Source: Clusia tigrina (taxonomy: Eukaryota; Arthropoda; Insecta; Diptera; Clusiidae). Taken from it: a stretch of DNA of 64,000 bases. Each line of letters starts with the position of its first letter. Position 1 is the first letter of the stretch. Below, in pieces: positions 10,581 through 24,690 of the stretch. The position numbers and the translations under genes are program-made. The notes beneath the pieces were generated by a model, which saw nothing but the letters and a program-made list of their open reading frames with translations, had not been told where the DNA came from and ran no database searches. The stretch is taken from assembly GCA_920105625.2 (NCBI GenBank), contig OV050032.1:103958542-104022541 (forward strand), written 5' to 3'.

Positions 10581-13080
10581 TTGAAATTTTGTAACAATAA
10601 AGTACTCGAGCCTCTTGTCAATTTAAGCCATCGCTCAAAGCTATGCTACCCTAGAGTCCCAAATCAAACACTGATAAAACATCAAATGGCCATAACTTCT
10701 TTACGGTACGTCCTACACCTATCAAAGTTTGCAACATACAAATGCTTGTAACTGTTTACTGGAGCGTCATAAAACCTTGAAATATTGTAACAATAAAGTA
10801 CTCGAGCCTCTTGTCAATTTAATCTATCGCTCAAAGCTATGCTACGCTAGAGTCCCAAATCAAACACTGATAAAACTTCAAATGGCCCTAACTTCTATAC
10901 GCTACGTCCTACACCTATCAAAATTTGCAACATACAAATGCTTGTAACTTTTTACTGGAGCCTCATAAAACCTTGAAATTTTGTAACAATAAAGTACTCG
11001 AGCCTCTTGTCAATTTAATCTATCGCTCAAAGCTATGCTACCCCAGAGTCCCAAATCAAACACTGATAAAACTTCAAATGGCCCTAACTTCTATACGGTA
11101 CGTCCTACACCTATCAAAGTTTGCAACATACAAACGGTTGTAACTTTTTACTGGAGCGTCATAAAACCTTGAAATTTTGTAATAATGAAGTACTCGAGCC
11201 TCTTGTCAATTTAAGCCATCGCTCAAAGCTATGCTACCCTAGAGTCCCAAATCAAACACCGATAAAACTTCAAATGGCCCTAACTTCTAGACGATACGTC
11301 CTACACCTATCAAAGTTTGCAACATACAAATGCTTGTAACTTTTTACTGGAGCGTCATAAAACCTTGAAATTTTGTAACAATAAAGTACTCGAGCCTCTT
11401 GTCAATTTAAGCCATCGCTCAAAGCTATGCTACCCTAGAGTCCCAAATCAAACACTGATAAAAATTCAAATGGCCATAACTTCTTTACGGTACGTCCTAC
11501 ACCTATCAAAGTTTGCAACATACAAATGATTGTAACTTTTTACTGGAGCGTCATAAAACCTTGAAATTGTGTAACAATAAAGTATTCGAGCCTCTTGTCA
11601 ATTTAAGCTATCGCTCAAAGCTATGCAACCCTAGAGTCCCAAATCAAACACTGATAAAACTTCAAATGGCCCTAACTTCTATACGGTACGTCCTACACCT
11701 ATCAAAGTTTGCAACATACAAATGCTTGTATCTTTTTACTGGAGCGTCATAAAACCTTGAAATTTTGTAACAATAAAGTACTCGAGCCTCTTGTCAATTT
11801 AAGCCATCGCTCAAAGCTATGCTACCCTAGAGTCCCAAATCAAACACTGATAAAAATTCAAATGGCCATAACTTCTTTACGGTACGTCCTACACCTATCA
11901 AAGTTTGCAACATACAAATGATTGTAACTTTTTACTGGAGCGTCATAAAACCTTGAAATTGTGTAACAATAAAGTATTCGAGCCTCTTGTCAATTTAAGC
12001 TATCGCTCAAAGCTATGCAACCCTAGAGTCCCAAATCAAACACTGATAAAACTTCAAATGGCCCTAACTTCTATACGGTACGTCCTACACCTATCAAAGT
12101 TTGCAACATACAAATGCTTGTATCTTTTTACTGGAGCGTCATAAAACCTTGAAATTTTGTAACAATAAAGTACTCGAGCCTCTTGTCAATTTAAGCCATC
12201 GCTCAAAGCTATGCTGCCCTAGAGTCCCAAATCAAACACTGATACAACTTCAAATGGCCCTAACTTCTATACGGTATGTCCTACACCTATCAAAGTTTGC
12301 AACATACAAATGCTTGTAACTTTTTACTGGAGCGTCATAAAACCTTGAAATTTTGTAACAATAAAGTACTCGAGCCTCTTGTCAATTTAAGCCATCGCTC
12401 AAAGCTATGCTACCCTAGAGTCCCAAATCAAAGACTGATAAAACTTCAAATGGCCATAACTTCTTTACGGTACGTCCTACACTTATCAAAGTTTGCAACA
12501 TACAAATGCTTGTAACTTTTTACTGGAGCGTCATAAAACCTTGAAATTTTGTAACAATAAAGTACTCGAGCCTCTTGTCAATTTAAGCTGTGGCTCAAAG
12601 CTATGCTACCCTAGAGTCCCAAATCAAACACTGATAAAACTTCAAATGGCCCTAACTTCTATACGGTACGTCCTACACCTATCAAAGTTTGCAACATACA
12701 AATGCTTGTATCTTTTTACTGGAGCGTCATAAAACCTTGAAATTTTGTAACAATAAAGTACTCGAGCCTCTTGTCAATTTAAGCCATCGCTCAAAGCTAT
12801 GCTACCCTAGGGTCCCAAATCAAACACTGATAAAGCTTCAAATGGCCCTAACTTCTATATGGTACGTCCTACACCTATCAAAGTTTGCAACATACAAATG
12901 CTTGTATCTTTTTACTGGAGCGTCATAAAACCTTGAAATTTTGTAACAATAAAGTACTCGAGCCTCTTGTCAATTTAAGCCATCGCTCAAAGCTGTGCTA
13001 CCCTAGAGTCCCAAATCAAACACCGATACAACGTCAAATGGCCCTAACTTCTATACGGTACGCCATACACCTATCAAAGT
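10580..13080 (+). repeat. First right-hand example of the 17/19-mer unit order, with a 2-mer duplication
   Basis: The order is AAATATTGTAAC with CTACGCTAGAG; GAGCCTCATAAAAC; AACGGTTG with CAATGAAG and a CTAGACG core; a GATAAAAATTC unit; and an AATGATTG/ATTGTGTAAC/GTATTCGAG unit. It matches the series at 19.35, 22.69, 26.60 and 30.33 kb. The last two units (11,317-11,708) are repeated directly at 11,709-12,100, a 392-bp dimer duplication unique to this copy. Later units carry GTATCTTTTTAC, AAATCAAAGACTG and CTGTGGCTC variants. Confidence 0.85.
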
Positions 13081-14250
13081 TTGCAACATACAAATGCTTG
13101 TAACTTTTTACTGGAGCGTCATAAAACCTTGAAATTTTGTAACAATAATGTACTCGAGCCTCTTGTCAATTTAAGCCATCGCTCAAAGCTATGCTACCCT
13201 AGAGTCCCAAATCAAACACTGATAAAACTTCAAATGGCCATAACTTCTTTACGGTACGTCCTACACCTATCAAAGTTTGCAACATACAAATGCTTGTAAC
13301 TTTTTACTGGAACGTTATAAAACCTTGAAATTTTGTAACAATAAAGTACTCGAGCCTCTTGTCAATTTAAGCTATCGCTCAAAGCTATGCTACCCTAGAG
13401 TCCCAAATCAAACACTGATAAAACTTCAAATGGCCCTAACTTCTATACGGTACGCCATACACCTATCAAAGTTTGCAACATACAAATGCTTGTAACTTTT
13501 TACTGGAGCGTCATAAAACCTTCAAATTTTGTAGCAATAAAGTACTCGAGCCTCTTGTCAATTTAAGCCATCGCTCAAAGCTATGCTACCCTTGAGTCCC
13601 AAATCAAACACTGATAAAACTTCAAATGGCCATAACTTCTTTACGGTACGTCCTACACCTATCAAAGTTTGCAACATACAAATGCTTGTAACTTTTTACT
13701 TAAGCGTCATAAAACCTTGAAATTTTGTAACAATGAAGTACTCGAGCCTCTTGTCAATTTAAGCCATCGCTCAAAGCTATGCTACCCTAGAGTCCCAAAT
13801 CAAACACCGATAAAACGTCAAATGGCCCTAACTTCTATACGGTACGTCCTAAACCTATCAAAGTTTGCAACATACAAATGCTTGTAACTTTTTACTGGAG
13901 CGTCATAAAACCTTGAAATTTTGTAACAATAATGTACTCGAGCCTCTTGTCAATTTAAGCCATCGCTCAAAGCTATGCTACCCTAGAGTCCCAAATCAAA
14001 CACTGATAAAACTTCAAATGGCCATAACTTCTTTACGGTACGTCCTACACCTATCAAAGTTTGCAACATACAAATGCTTGTAACTTTTTACTGGAACGTT
14101 ATAAAACCTTGAAATTTTGTAACAATAAAGTACTCGAGCCTCTTGTCAATTTAAGCTATCGCTCAAAGCTATGCTACCCTAGAGTCCCAAATCAAACACT
14201 GATAAAACTTCAAATGGCCCTAACTTCTATACGGTACGTCCTACACCTAT
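13081..14250 (+). repeat. 4-mer duplication (784 bp)
   Basis: A CAATAATGTAC unit followed by a GGAACGTTATAAAACC unit occurs at 13,081-13,440 and again at 13,865-14,230, exactly 784 bp apart. Between them lie the TTGTAGCAATAAAG unit and the TACTTAAGCG unit. The segment from about 13,440 to 14,770 is the right partner of the block at 900-2,230. The left partner shows no second CAATAATGTAC pair upstream of 1,326, so the 4-mer duplication probably happened only in this copy. Confidence 0.82.
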
Positions 14251-15824
14251 CAAAGTTTGCAACATACAAATGCTTGTATCTTTTTACTGGAGCGTCATAA
14301 AACCTTGAAATTTTGTAACAATAAAGTACTCGAGCCTCTTGTCAACTTAAGCCATCGCTCAAGGCTATGCTACCCTAGAGTCCCAAATCAAACACTGATA
14401 AAACTTCAAATGGCCCTAACTTCTATACGGTACGTCCTACACCTATCAAAATTTGCAACATACAAATGCTTGTAACTTTTTACTGGAGCGTCATAAAACC
14501 TTGAAATTTTGTAACAATAAAGTACTCGAGCCTCTTGTCAATTTAATCTATCGCTCAAAGCTATGCTACCCTAGAGTCCCAAATCAAACACTGATAAAAC
14601 TTCAAATGGTCCTAACTTCTATACGGTACGTCCTACACCTATCAAAGTTTGCAACATACAAACGGTTGTAACTTTTTACTGGAGCGTCATAAAACCTTGA
14701 AATTTTGTAACAATGAAGTGCTCGAGCCTCTTGTCAATTTAAGCCATCGCTCAAAGCTATGCTACCCTAGAGTACCAAATCAAACACCGATAAAACTTCA
14801 AATGGCCCTAACTTCTATACGGTACTTCCTACACCTATCAAAGTTTGCAACATACAAATGCTTGTAACTTTTTACTGGAGCGTCATAAAACCTTGAAATT
14901 TTGTAACAATAAAGTACTCGAACCTCTTGTCAATTTAAGCCATCGCTCAAAGCTATGCTACCCTAGAGTCCCAAATCAAACAATGATAAAACTTCAAACG
15001 CCCCTAACTTCTATACGGTACGTCCTACACCTATCAAAGTTTGCAACATACAAATGCTGGTAATTTTTTACTGGAGCGTCAAAAAACCTTAAAATTTTGT
15101 AAGAATAAAATACTCGAGCCTCTTGTCAATTTAAGCCATCGCTCAAGGCTATGCTACCCTAGAGTCCCAAATCAAACACTGATAAAACTTCAAATGGCCC
15201 TAACTTCTATACGGTACGTCATACACCTATCAAAGTTTGCAACATACAAACGCTTGTAACTTTTTACTAGAGCGTCATAAAACCTTAAAATTTTGTAACA
15301 ATGAAGTACTCGAGCCTCTTGTCAATTTAAGCCATCGCTCAAAGCTATACTACCCTAGAGTCCCAAATCAAACACCGATAAAACTTCAAATGGCCCTAAC
15401 TTCTATACGGTACGTCTTACACCTATCAAAGTTTGCAACATACAAATGCTTGTAACTTTTTACTGGAGCGTCATAAAACCTTGAAATTTTGTAACAATAA
15501 AGTACTCGAGCCTCTTGTCAATTTAAGCCATCGCTCAAAGCTATGCTACCCTAGAGTCCCAAATCAAACACTGATAAAACTTCAAATGGCCATAACTTCT
15601 TTACGGTACGTCCTACACCTATCAAAGTTTGCAACATACAAATGATTGTAACTTTTTACTGCAGCGTCATAAAACCTTGAAATTGTGTAACAATAAAGTA
15701 CTCGAGCCTCTTGTCAACTTAAGCCATCGCTCAAGGCTATGCTACCCTAGAGTCCCAAATCAAACACTGATAAAACTTCAAATGGCCCTAACTTCTATAC
15801 GGTACGTCCTACACCTATCAAAAT
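14250..15824 (+). repeat. Mosaic stretch leading into the 6-mer
   Basis: This stretch holds the recurring triple of an AACGGTTG/AGAGTACC unit, a CTCGAACCTC/AAACAATGATAAAAC unit and an ATGCTGGTAATTTTTT/GTCAAAAAACC unit at 14,649-15,236. The triple is also found at 6,224, 8,182, 16,021 and 17,197. It is followed by units of the 18.7-19.2 kb type, ending in a hybrid unit at 15,629-15,824. Confidence 0.82.
15629..15824 (+). repeat. Hybrid monomer (AATGATTG type 5', CAAGGCTATG type 3')
   Basis: The unit begins like the one at 19,157 (AATGATTG, TACTGCAGCG, ATTGTGTAAC). From about 15,700 it continues like the ones at 1,718 and 14,257 (TACTCGAG, GTCAACTTAAGCC, CAAGGCTATG). The switch lies between the G of ATTGTG (about 15,685) and the C of TACTCG (about 15,701). 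A single crossover between misaligned units explains it most simply. Confidence 0.78.
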
Positions 15825-18160
15825 TTGCAACATACAAATGCTTGTAACTTTTTACTGGAGCGTCATAAAACCTTGAAATGGTGTAACAATAAAGTACTCG
15901 AGCCTCTTGTCAATTTAATCTATCGCTCAAAGCTATGCTACCCTAGAGTCCCAAATCAAACACTGATAAAACTTCAAATGGCCCTAACTTCTATACGGTA
16001 CGTCCTACACCTATCAAAGTTTGCAACATACAAACGGTTGTAACTTTTTACTGGAGCGTCATAAAACCTTGAAATTTTGTAACAATGAAGTGCTCGAGCC
16101 TCTTGTCAATTTAAGCCATCGCTCAAAGCTATGCTACCCTAGAGTACCAAATCAAACACCGATAAAACTTCAAATGGCCCTAACTTCTATACGGTACTTC
16201 CTACACCTATCAAAGTTTGCAACATACAAATGCTTGTAACTTTTTACTGGAGCGTCATAAAACCTTGAAATTTTGTAACAATAAAGTACTCGAACCTCTT
16301 GTCAATTTAAGTCATCGCTCAAAGCTATGCTACCCTAGAGTCCCAAATCAAACAATGATAAAACTTCAAACGCCCCTAACTTCTATACGGTACGTCCTAC
16401 ACCTATCAAAGTTTGCAACATACAAATGCTGGTAATTTTTTACTGGAGCGTCAAAAAACCTTAAAATTTTGTAAGAATAAAATACTCGAGCCTCTTGTCA
16501 ATTTAAGCCATCGCTCAAGGCTATGCTACCCTAGAGTCCCAAATCAAACACTGATAAAACTTCAAATGACCCTAACTTCTATACGGTACGTCCTACACCT
16601 ATCAAAATTGGCAACATACAAATGCTTGTAACTTTTTACTGGAGCGTCATAAAACCTTGAAATTTTGTAACAATAAAGTACTCGAGCCTCTTGTCAATTT
16701 AATCTATCGCTCAAAGCAATGCTACCCTAGAGTCCCAAATCAAACACTGATAAAATTTCAAATGGCCCTAACTTCTATACGGTACGTCCTACACCTATCA
16801 AAGTTTGCAACATACAAACGGTTGTAACTTTTGACTGGAGCGTCATAAAACCTTGAAATTTTGTAACAATGAAGTACTCGAGCCTCTTGTCAATTTAAGC
16901 AATCGCTCAAAGCTATGCTACCCTAGAGTCCCAAATCAAACACCGATAAAACTTCAAATGGCCCTAACTTCTATACGGTACGTCCTACACCTATCAAAAT
17001 TTGCAACATACAAATGCTTGTAACTTTTTACTGGAGCGTCATAAAACCTTGAAATGGTGTAACAATAAAGTACTCGAGCCTCTTGTCAATTTAATCTATC
17101 GCTCAAAGCTATGCTACCCTAGAGTCCCAAATCAAACACTGATAAAACTTCAAATGGCCCTAACTTCTATACGGTACGTCCTACACCTATCAAAGTTTGC
17201 AACATACAAACGGTTGTAACTTTTTACTGGAGCGTCATAAAACCTTGAAATTTTGTAACAATGAAGTGCTCGAGCCTCTTGTCAATTTAAGCCATCGCTC
17301 AAAGCTATGCTACCCTAGAGTACCAAATCAAACACCGATAAAACTTCAAATGGCCCTAACTTCTATACGGTACTTCCTACACCTATCAAAGTTTGCAACA
17401 TACAAATGCTTGTAACTTTTTACTGGAGCGTCATAAAACCTTGAAATTTTGTAACAATAAAGTACTCGAACCTCTTGTCAATTTAAGTCATCGCTCAAAG
17501 CTATGCTACCCTAGAGTCCCAAATCAAACAATGATAAAACTTCAAACGCCCCTAACTTCTATACGGTACGTCCTACACCTATCAAAGTTTGCAACATACA
17601 AATGCTGGTAATTTTTTACTGGAGCGTCAAAAAACCTTAAAATTTTGTAAGAATAAAATACTCGAGCCTCTTGTCAATTTAAGCCATCGCTCAAGGCTAT
17701 GCTACCCTAGAGTCCCAAATCAAACACTGATAAAACTTCAAATGACCCTAACTTCTATACGGTACGTCCTACACCTATCAAAATTTGCAACATACAAATG
17801 CTTGTAACTTTTTACTGGAGCGTCATAAAACCTTGAAATTTTGTAACAATAAAGTACTCGAGCCTCTTGTCAATTTAATCTATCGCTCAAAGCAATGCTA
17901 CCCTAGAGTCCCAAATCAAACACTGATAAAATTTCAAATGGCCCTAACTTCTATACGGTACGTCCTACACCTATCAAAGTTTGCAACATACAAACGGTTG
18001 TAACTTTTGACTGGAGCGTCATAAAACCTTGAAATTTTGTAACAATGAAGTACTCGAGCCTCTTGTCAATTTAAGCAATCGCTCAAAGCTATGCTACCCT
18101 AGAGTCCCAAATCAAACACCGATAAAACTTCAAATGGCCCTAACTTCTATACGGTACTTC
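15825..18160 (+). repeat. 6-mer HOR (1,176 bp), two copies
   Basis: Units at 15,825, 16,021, 16,217, 16,413, 16,609 and 16,805 recur in order at 17,001-17,981, an offset of exactly 6 x 196. Very few differences are visible, for example CAAAATTGGC near 16,606 against CAAAATTTGC near 17,782. The copies differ at the end, where the first has GGTACGTCCTACACC and the second GGTACTTCCTACCCC, which marks the exit into the 17-mer. Confidence 0.92.
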
Positions 18161-21100
18161 CTACCCCTATCAAAGTTTGCAACATACAAATGCTTGTAAC
18201 TTTTTACTGGAGCGTCATAAAACCTTGAAATTTTGTAACAATAAAGTACTCGAACCTCTTGTCAATTTAAGCCATCGCTCAAAGCTATGCTACCCTAGAG
18301 TCCCAAATCAAAAAATGATAAAACTTCAAACGCCCCTAACTTCTATACGGTACGTCCTACACCCATCAAAGTTTGCAACATACAAATGCTGGTAATTTTT
18401 TGCTGGAGCGTCAAAAAACCTTAAAATTTTGTAAGAATAAAGTACTCGAGCCTCTTGTCAATTTAAGCCATCGCTCAAAGCTATGCTACCCTAGAGTCCC
18501 AAATCAAACACTGATACAACTTCAAATGGCCCTACCTTCTATACGGTACATCCTACACCTATCAAAGTTTGCAACATACAAATGCTTGTAACTTTTTACT
18601 GGAGCGTCATAAAACCTTGAAATTTTGTAACAATAAAGTACTCGAGCATCTTATCAATTTAAGCCATCGCTCAAAGCTATGCTACCCTAGAGTCCCAAAT
18701 CAAACACTGATACAACTTGAAATGGCCCTAACTTCTATACGGTACGTCCTACACCTATCAAAGTTTGCAACATACAAACGCTTGTAACTTTTTACTAGAG
18801 CGTCATAAAACCTTAAAATTTTGTAACAATGAAGTACTCGAGCCTCTTGTCAATTTAAGCCATCGCTCAAAGCTATACTACCCTAGAGTCCCAAATCAAA
18901 CACCGATAAAACTTCAAATGGCCCTAACTTCTATACGGTACGTCCTACACCTATCAAAGTTTGCAACATACAAATGCTTGTAACTTTTTACTGGAGCGTC
19001 ATAAAACCTTGAAATTTTGTAACAATAAAGTACTCGAGCCTCTTGTCAATTTAAGCCATCGCTCAAAGCTATGCTACCCTAGAGTCCCAAATCAAACACT
19101 GATAAAACTTCAAATGGCCATAACTTCTTTACGGTACGTCCTACACCTATCAAAGTTTGCAACATACAAATGATTGTAACTTTTTACTGCAGCGTCATAA
19201 AACCTTGAAATTGTGTAACAATAAAGTATTCGAGCCTCTTGTCAATTTAAGCTATCGCTCAAAGCTATGCAACCCTAGAGTCCCAAATCAAACACTGATA
19301 AAACTTCAAATGGCCATAACTTGTTTACGGTACGTCCTACACCTATCAAAGTTTGCAACATACAAATGCTTGTAACTTTTTACTGGAGCGTCATAAAACC
19401 TTGAAATATTGTAACAATAAAGTACTCGAGCCTCTTGTCAATTTAATCTATCGCTCAAAGCTATGCTACGCTAGAGTCCCAAATCAAACACTGATAAAAC
19501 TTCAAATGGCCCTAACTTCTATACGCTACGTCCTACACCTATCAAAATTTGCAACATACAAATGCTTGTAACTTTTTACTGGAGCCTCATAAAACCTTGA
19601 AATTTTGTAACAATAAAGTAATCGAGCCTCTTGTCAATTTAATCTATCGCTCAAAGCTATGCTACCCCAGAGTCCCAAATCAAACACTGATAAAACTTCA
19701 AATGGCCCTAACTTCTATACGGTACGTCCTACACCTATCAAAGTTTGCAACATACAAACGGTTGTAACTTTTTACTGGAGCGTCATAAAACCTTGAAATT
19801 TTGTAACAATGAAGTACTCGTGCCTCTTGTCAATTTAAGCCATCGCTCAAAGCTATGCTACCCTAGAGTCCCAAATCAAACACCGATAAAACTTCAAATG
19901 GCCCTAACTTCTAGACGGTACGTCCTACACCTATCAAAGTTTGCAACATACAAATGCTTGTCACTTTTTACTGGAGCGTCATAAAACCTTGAAATTTTGT
20001 AACAATAAAGTACTCGAGCCTCTTGTCAATTTAAGCCATCGCTCAAAGCTATGCTACCCTAGAGTCCCAAATCAAACACTGATAAAAATTCAAATGGACA
20101 TAACTTCTATACGGTACGTCCTACACCTATCAAAGTTTGCAACATACAAATGATTGTAACTTTTTACTGGAGCGTCATAAAACCTTGAAATTGTGTAACA
20201 ATAAAGTATTCGAGCCTCTTGTCAATTTAAGCTATCGCTCAAAGCTATGCAACCCTAGAGTCCCAAATCAAACACTGATAAAACTTCAAATGACCCTAAC
20301 TTCTATACGGTACGTCCTACACCTATCAAAGTTTGCAACATACAAATGCTTGTATCTTTTTACTGGAGCGTCATAAAACCTTGAAATTTTGTAACAATAA
20401 AGTACTCGAGCCTCTTGTCAATTTAAGCCATCGCTCAAAGCTATGCTACCCTAGAGTCGCAAATCAAACACTGATAAAACTTCAAATGGCCCTAACTTCT
20501 ATACGGTACGTCCTACACCTATCAAAGTTTGCAACATACAAATGCTTGTAACTTTTTACTGGAGCGTCATAAAACTTTGAAATTTTGTAACAATAAAGTA
20601 CTCGAGCATCTTGTCAATTTAAGCCATCGCTCAAAGCTATGCTACCCTAGAGTCCCAAATCAAACACTGATACAACTTCAAATGGCCCTAACTTCTATAC
20701 GGTACGTCCTACACCTATCAAAGTTTGCAACATACAAATGCTTGTATCTTTTTACTGGAGCGTCATAAAATCTTGAAATTTTGTAACAATAAAGTACTCG
20801 AGCCTCTTGTCAATTTAAGCCATCGCTCAAAGCTATGCTACCCTAGGGTCTCAAATCAAACACTGATAAATCTTCAAATGGCCCTAACTTCTATACGGTA
20901 CGTCCTACACCTATCAAAGTTTGCAACATACAAATGCTTGTAACTTTTTACTGGAGCGTCATAAAACCTTGAGATTTTGTAACAATAAAGTACTCGAGCC
21001 TCTTATCAATTTAAGGTATCGCTCAAAGCTTTGCTACCCTAGAGTCCCAAATCAAACACTGATACAACTTCAAATGGCCCTAACTTCTATACGGTACATC

Positions 21101-21349
21101 CTACACCTATCAAAGTTTGCAACATACAAATGCTTGTAACTTTTTACTGGAGCGTCATAAAACCTTGAAATTATGTAACAATAAAGTACTCGAGCATCTT
21201 GTCAATTTAAGCCATCGCTCAAAGCTATGCTACCCTAGAGTCCCAAATCAAACACTGATACAACTTCAAATGGCCCTAACTTCTATACGGTACGTCCTAC
21301 ACCTATCCAAGTTTGCAACATACAAACGCTTGTAACTTTTTACTAGAGC
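18018..21349 (+). repeat. 17-mer HOR, copy 1 (3,332 bp)
   Basis: Seventeen consecutive units are followed by the same seventeen in the same order, with all spacings exactly 196 bp. Diagnostic rare variants, all recurring 3,332 bp later, include AATCAAAAAATG (18,309), TTTTTTGCTGGAG (18,397), GAGCATCTTATC (18,647), ACTTGTTTACGG (19,319), GTAATCGAGCC (19,618), CTCGTGCCTC (19,817), TTGTCACTTTTTAC (19,938) and AAATCTTGAAA (20,768). Start and end are set by the first mismatching sites and are uncertain by some tens of bases. Confidence 0.95.
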
Positions 21350-24300
21350 GTCATAAAACCTTGAAATTTTGTAACAATGAAGTACTCGAGCCTCTTGTCA
21401 ATTTAAGCAATCGCTCAAAGCTATGCTACCCTAGAGTCCCAAATCAAACACCGATAAAACTTCAAATGGCCCTAACTTCTATACGGTACTTCCTACCCCT
21501 ATCAAAGTTTGCAACATACAAATGCTTGTAACTTTTTACTGGAGCGTCATAAAACCTTGAAATTTTGTAACAATAAAGTACTCGAACCTCTTGTCAATTT
21601 AAGCCATCGCTCAAAGCTATGCTACCCTAGAGTCCCAAATCAAAAAATGATAAAACTTCAAACGCCCCTAACTTCTATACGGTACGTCCTACACCCATCA
21701 AAGTTTGCAACATACAAATGCTGGTAATTTTTTGCTGGAGCGTCAAAAAACCTTAAAATTTTGTAAGAATAAAGTACTCGAGCCTCTTGTCAATTTAAGC
21801 CATCGCTCAAAGCTATGCTACCCTAGAGTCCCAAATCAAACACTGATACAACTTCAAATGGCCCTACCTTCTATACGGTACATCCTACACCTATCAAAGT
21901 TTGCAACATACAAATGCTTGTAACTTTTTACTGGAGCGTCATAAAACCTTGAAATTTTGTAACAATAAAGTACTCGAGCATCTTATCAATTTAAGCCATC
22001 GCTCAAAGCTATGCTACCCTAGAGTCCCAAATCAAACACTGATACAACTTGAAATGGCCCTAACTTCTATACGGTACGTCCTACACCTATCAAAGTTTGC
22101 AACATACAAACGCTTGTAACTTTTTACTAGAGCGTCATAAAACCTTAAAATTTTGTAACAATGAAGTACTCGAGCCTCTTGTCAATTTAAGCCATCGCTC
22201 AAAGCTATACTACCCTAGAGTCCCAAATCAAACACCGATAAAACTTCAAATGGCCCTAACTTCTATACGGTACGTCCTACACCTATCAAAGTTTGCAACA
22301 TACAAATGCTTGTAACTTTTTACTGGAGCGTCATAAAACCTTGAAATTTTGTAACAATAAAGTACTCGAGCCTCTTGTCAATTTAAGCCATCGCTCAAAG
22401 CTATGCTACCCTAGAGTCCCAAATCAAACACTGATAAAACTTCAAATGGCCATAACTTCTTTACGGTACGTCCTACACCTATCAAAGTTTGCAACATACA
22501 AATGATTGTAACTTTTTACTGCAGCGTCATAAAACCTTGAAATTGTGTAACAATAAAGTATTCGAGCCTCTTGTCAATTTAAGCTATCGCTCAAAGCTAT
22601 GCAACCCTAGAGTCCCAAATCAAACACTGATAAAACTTCAAATGGCCATAACTTGTTTACGGTACGTCCTACACCTATCAAAGTTTGCAACATACAAATG
22701 CTTGTAACTTTTTACTGGAGCGTCATAAAACCTTGAAATATTGTAACAATAAAGTACTCGAGCCTCTTGTCAATTTAATCTATCGCTCAAAGCTATGCTA
22801 CGCTAGAGTCCCAAATCAAACACTGATAATACTTCAAATGGCCCTAACTTCTATACGCTACGTCCTACACCTATCAAAATTTGCAACATACAAATGCTTG
22901 TAACTTTTTACTGGAGCCTCATAAAACCTTGAAATTTTGTAACAATAAAGTAATCGAGCCTCTTGTCAATTTAATCTATCGCTCAAAGCTATGCTACCCC
23001 AGAGTCCCAAATCAAACACTGATAAAACTTCAAATGGCCCTAACTTCTATACGGTACGTCCTACACCTATCAAAGTTTGCAACATACAAACGGTTGTAAC
23101 TTTTTACTGGAGCGTCATAAAACCTTGAAATTTTGTAACAATGAAGTACTCGTGCCTCTTGTCAATTTAAGCCATCGCTCAAAGCTATGCTACCCTAGAG
23201 TCCCAAATCAAACACCGATAAAACTTCAAATGGCCCTAACTTCTAGACGGTACGTCCTACACCTATCAAAGTTTGCAACATACAAATGCTTGTCACTTTT
23301 TACTGGAGCGTCATAAAACCTTGAAATTTTGTAACAATAAAGTACTCGAGCCTCTTGTCAATTTAAGCTATCGCTCAAAGCTATGCTACCCTAGAGTCCC
23401 AAATCAAACACTGATAAAAATTCAAATGGACATAACTTCTTTACGGTACGTCCTACACCTATCAAAGTTTGCAACATACAAATGATTGTAACTTTTTACT
23501 GGAGCGTCATAAAACCTTGAAATTGTGTAACAATAAAGTATTCGAGCCTCTTGTCAATTTAAGCTATCGCTCAAAGCTATGCAACCCTAGAGTCCCAAAT
23601 CAAACACTGATAAAACTTCAAATGACCCTAACTTCTATACGGTACGTCCTACACCTATCAAAGTTTGCAACATACAAATGCTTGTATCTTTTTACTGGAG
23701 CGTCATAAAACCTTGAAATTTTGTAACAATAAAGTACTCGAGCCTCTTGTCAATTTAAGCCATCGCTCAAAGCTATGCTACCCTAGAGTCGCAAATCAAA
23801 CACTGATAAAACTTCAAATGGCCCTAACTTCTATACGGTACGTCCTACACCTATCAAAGTTTGCAACATACAAATGCTTGTAACTTTTTACTGGAGCGTC
23901 ATAAAACTTTGAAATTTTGTAACAATAAAGTACTCGAGCATCTTGTCAATTTAAGCCATCGCTCAAAGCTATGCTACCCTAGAGTCCCAAATCAAACACT
24001 GATACAACTTCAAATGGCCCTAACTTCTATACGGTACGTCCTACACCTATCAAAGTTTGCAACATACAAATGCTTGTATCTTTTTACTGGAGCGTCATAA
24101 AATCTTGAAATTTTGTAACAATAAAGTACTCGAGCCTCTTGTCAATTTAAGCCATCGCTCAAAGCTATGTTACCCTAGGGTCTCAAATCAAACACTGATA
24201 AATCTTCAAATGGCCCTAACTTCTATACGGTACGTCCTACACCTATCAAAGTTTGCAACATACAAATGCTTGTAACTTTTTACTGGAGCGTCATAAAACC

Positions 24301-24690
24301 TTGAGATTTTGTAACAATAAAGCACTCGAGCCTCTTATCAATTTAAGGTATCGCTCAAAGCTTTGCTACCCTAGAGTCCCAAATCAAACACTGATACAAC
24401 TTCAAATGGCCCTAACTTCTATACGGTACATCCTACACCTATCAAAGTTTGCAACATACAAATGCTTGTAACTTTTTACTGGAGCGTCATAAAACCTTGA
24501 AATTATGTAACAATAAAGTACTCGAGCATCTTGTCAATTTAAGCCATCGCTCAAAGCTATGCTACCCTAGAGTCCCAAATCAAACACTGATACAACTTCA
24601 AATGGCCCTAACTTCTATACGGTACGTCCTACACCTATCCAAGTTTGCAACATACAAACGCTTGTAACTTTTTACTAGAGCGTCATAAAA
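21350..24690 (+). repeat. 17-mer HOR, copy 2
   Basis: This is a near-exact duplicate of the preceding 3,332 bp. By eye I found only isolated substitutions: GATAATACTTC at about 22,830 against GATAAAACTTC, AAGCTATCG against AAGCCATCG near 23,368, TCTTTACGG against TCTATACGG near 23,440, CTATGTTACC against CTATGCTACC near 24,169, and AAAGCACTCG against AAAGTACTCG near 24,321. That suggests well above 99% identity and a recent duplication. Homology to copy 1 ends near 24,696, where CTTGATATTTTG replaces CTTGAAATTTTG. Confidence 0.95.
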
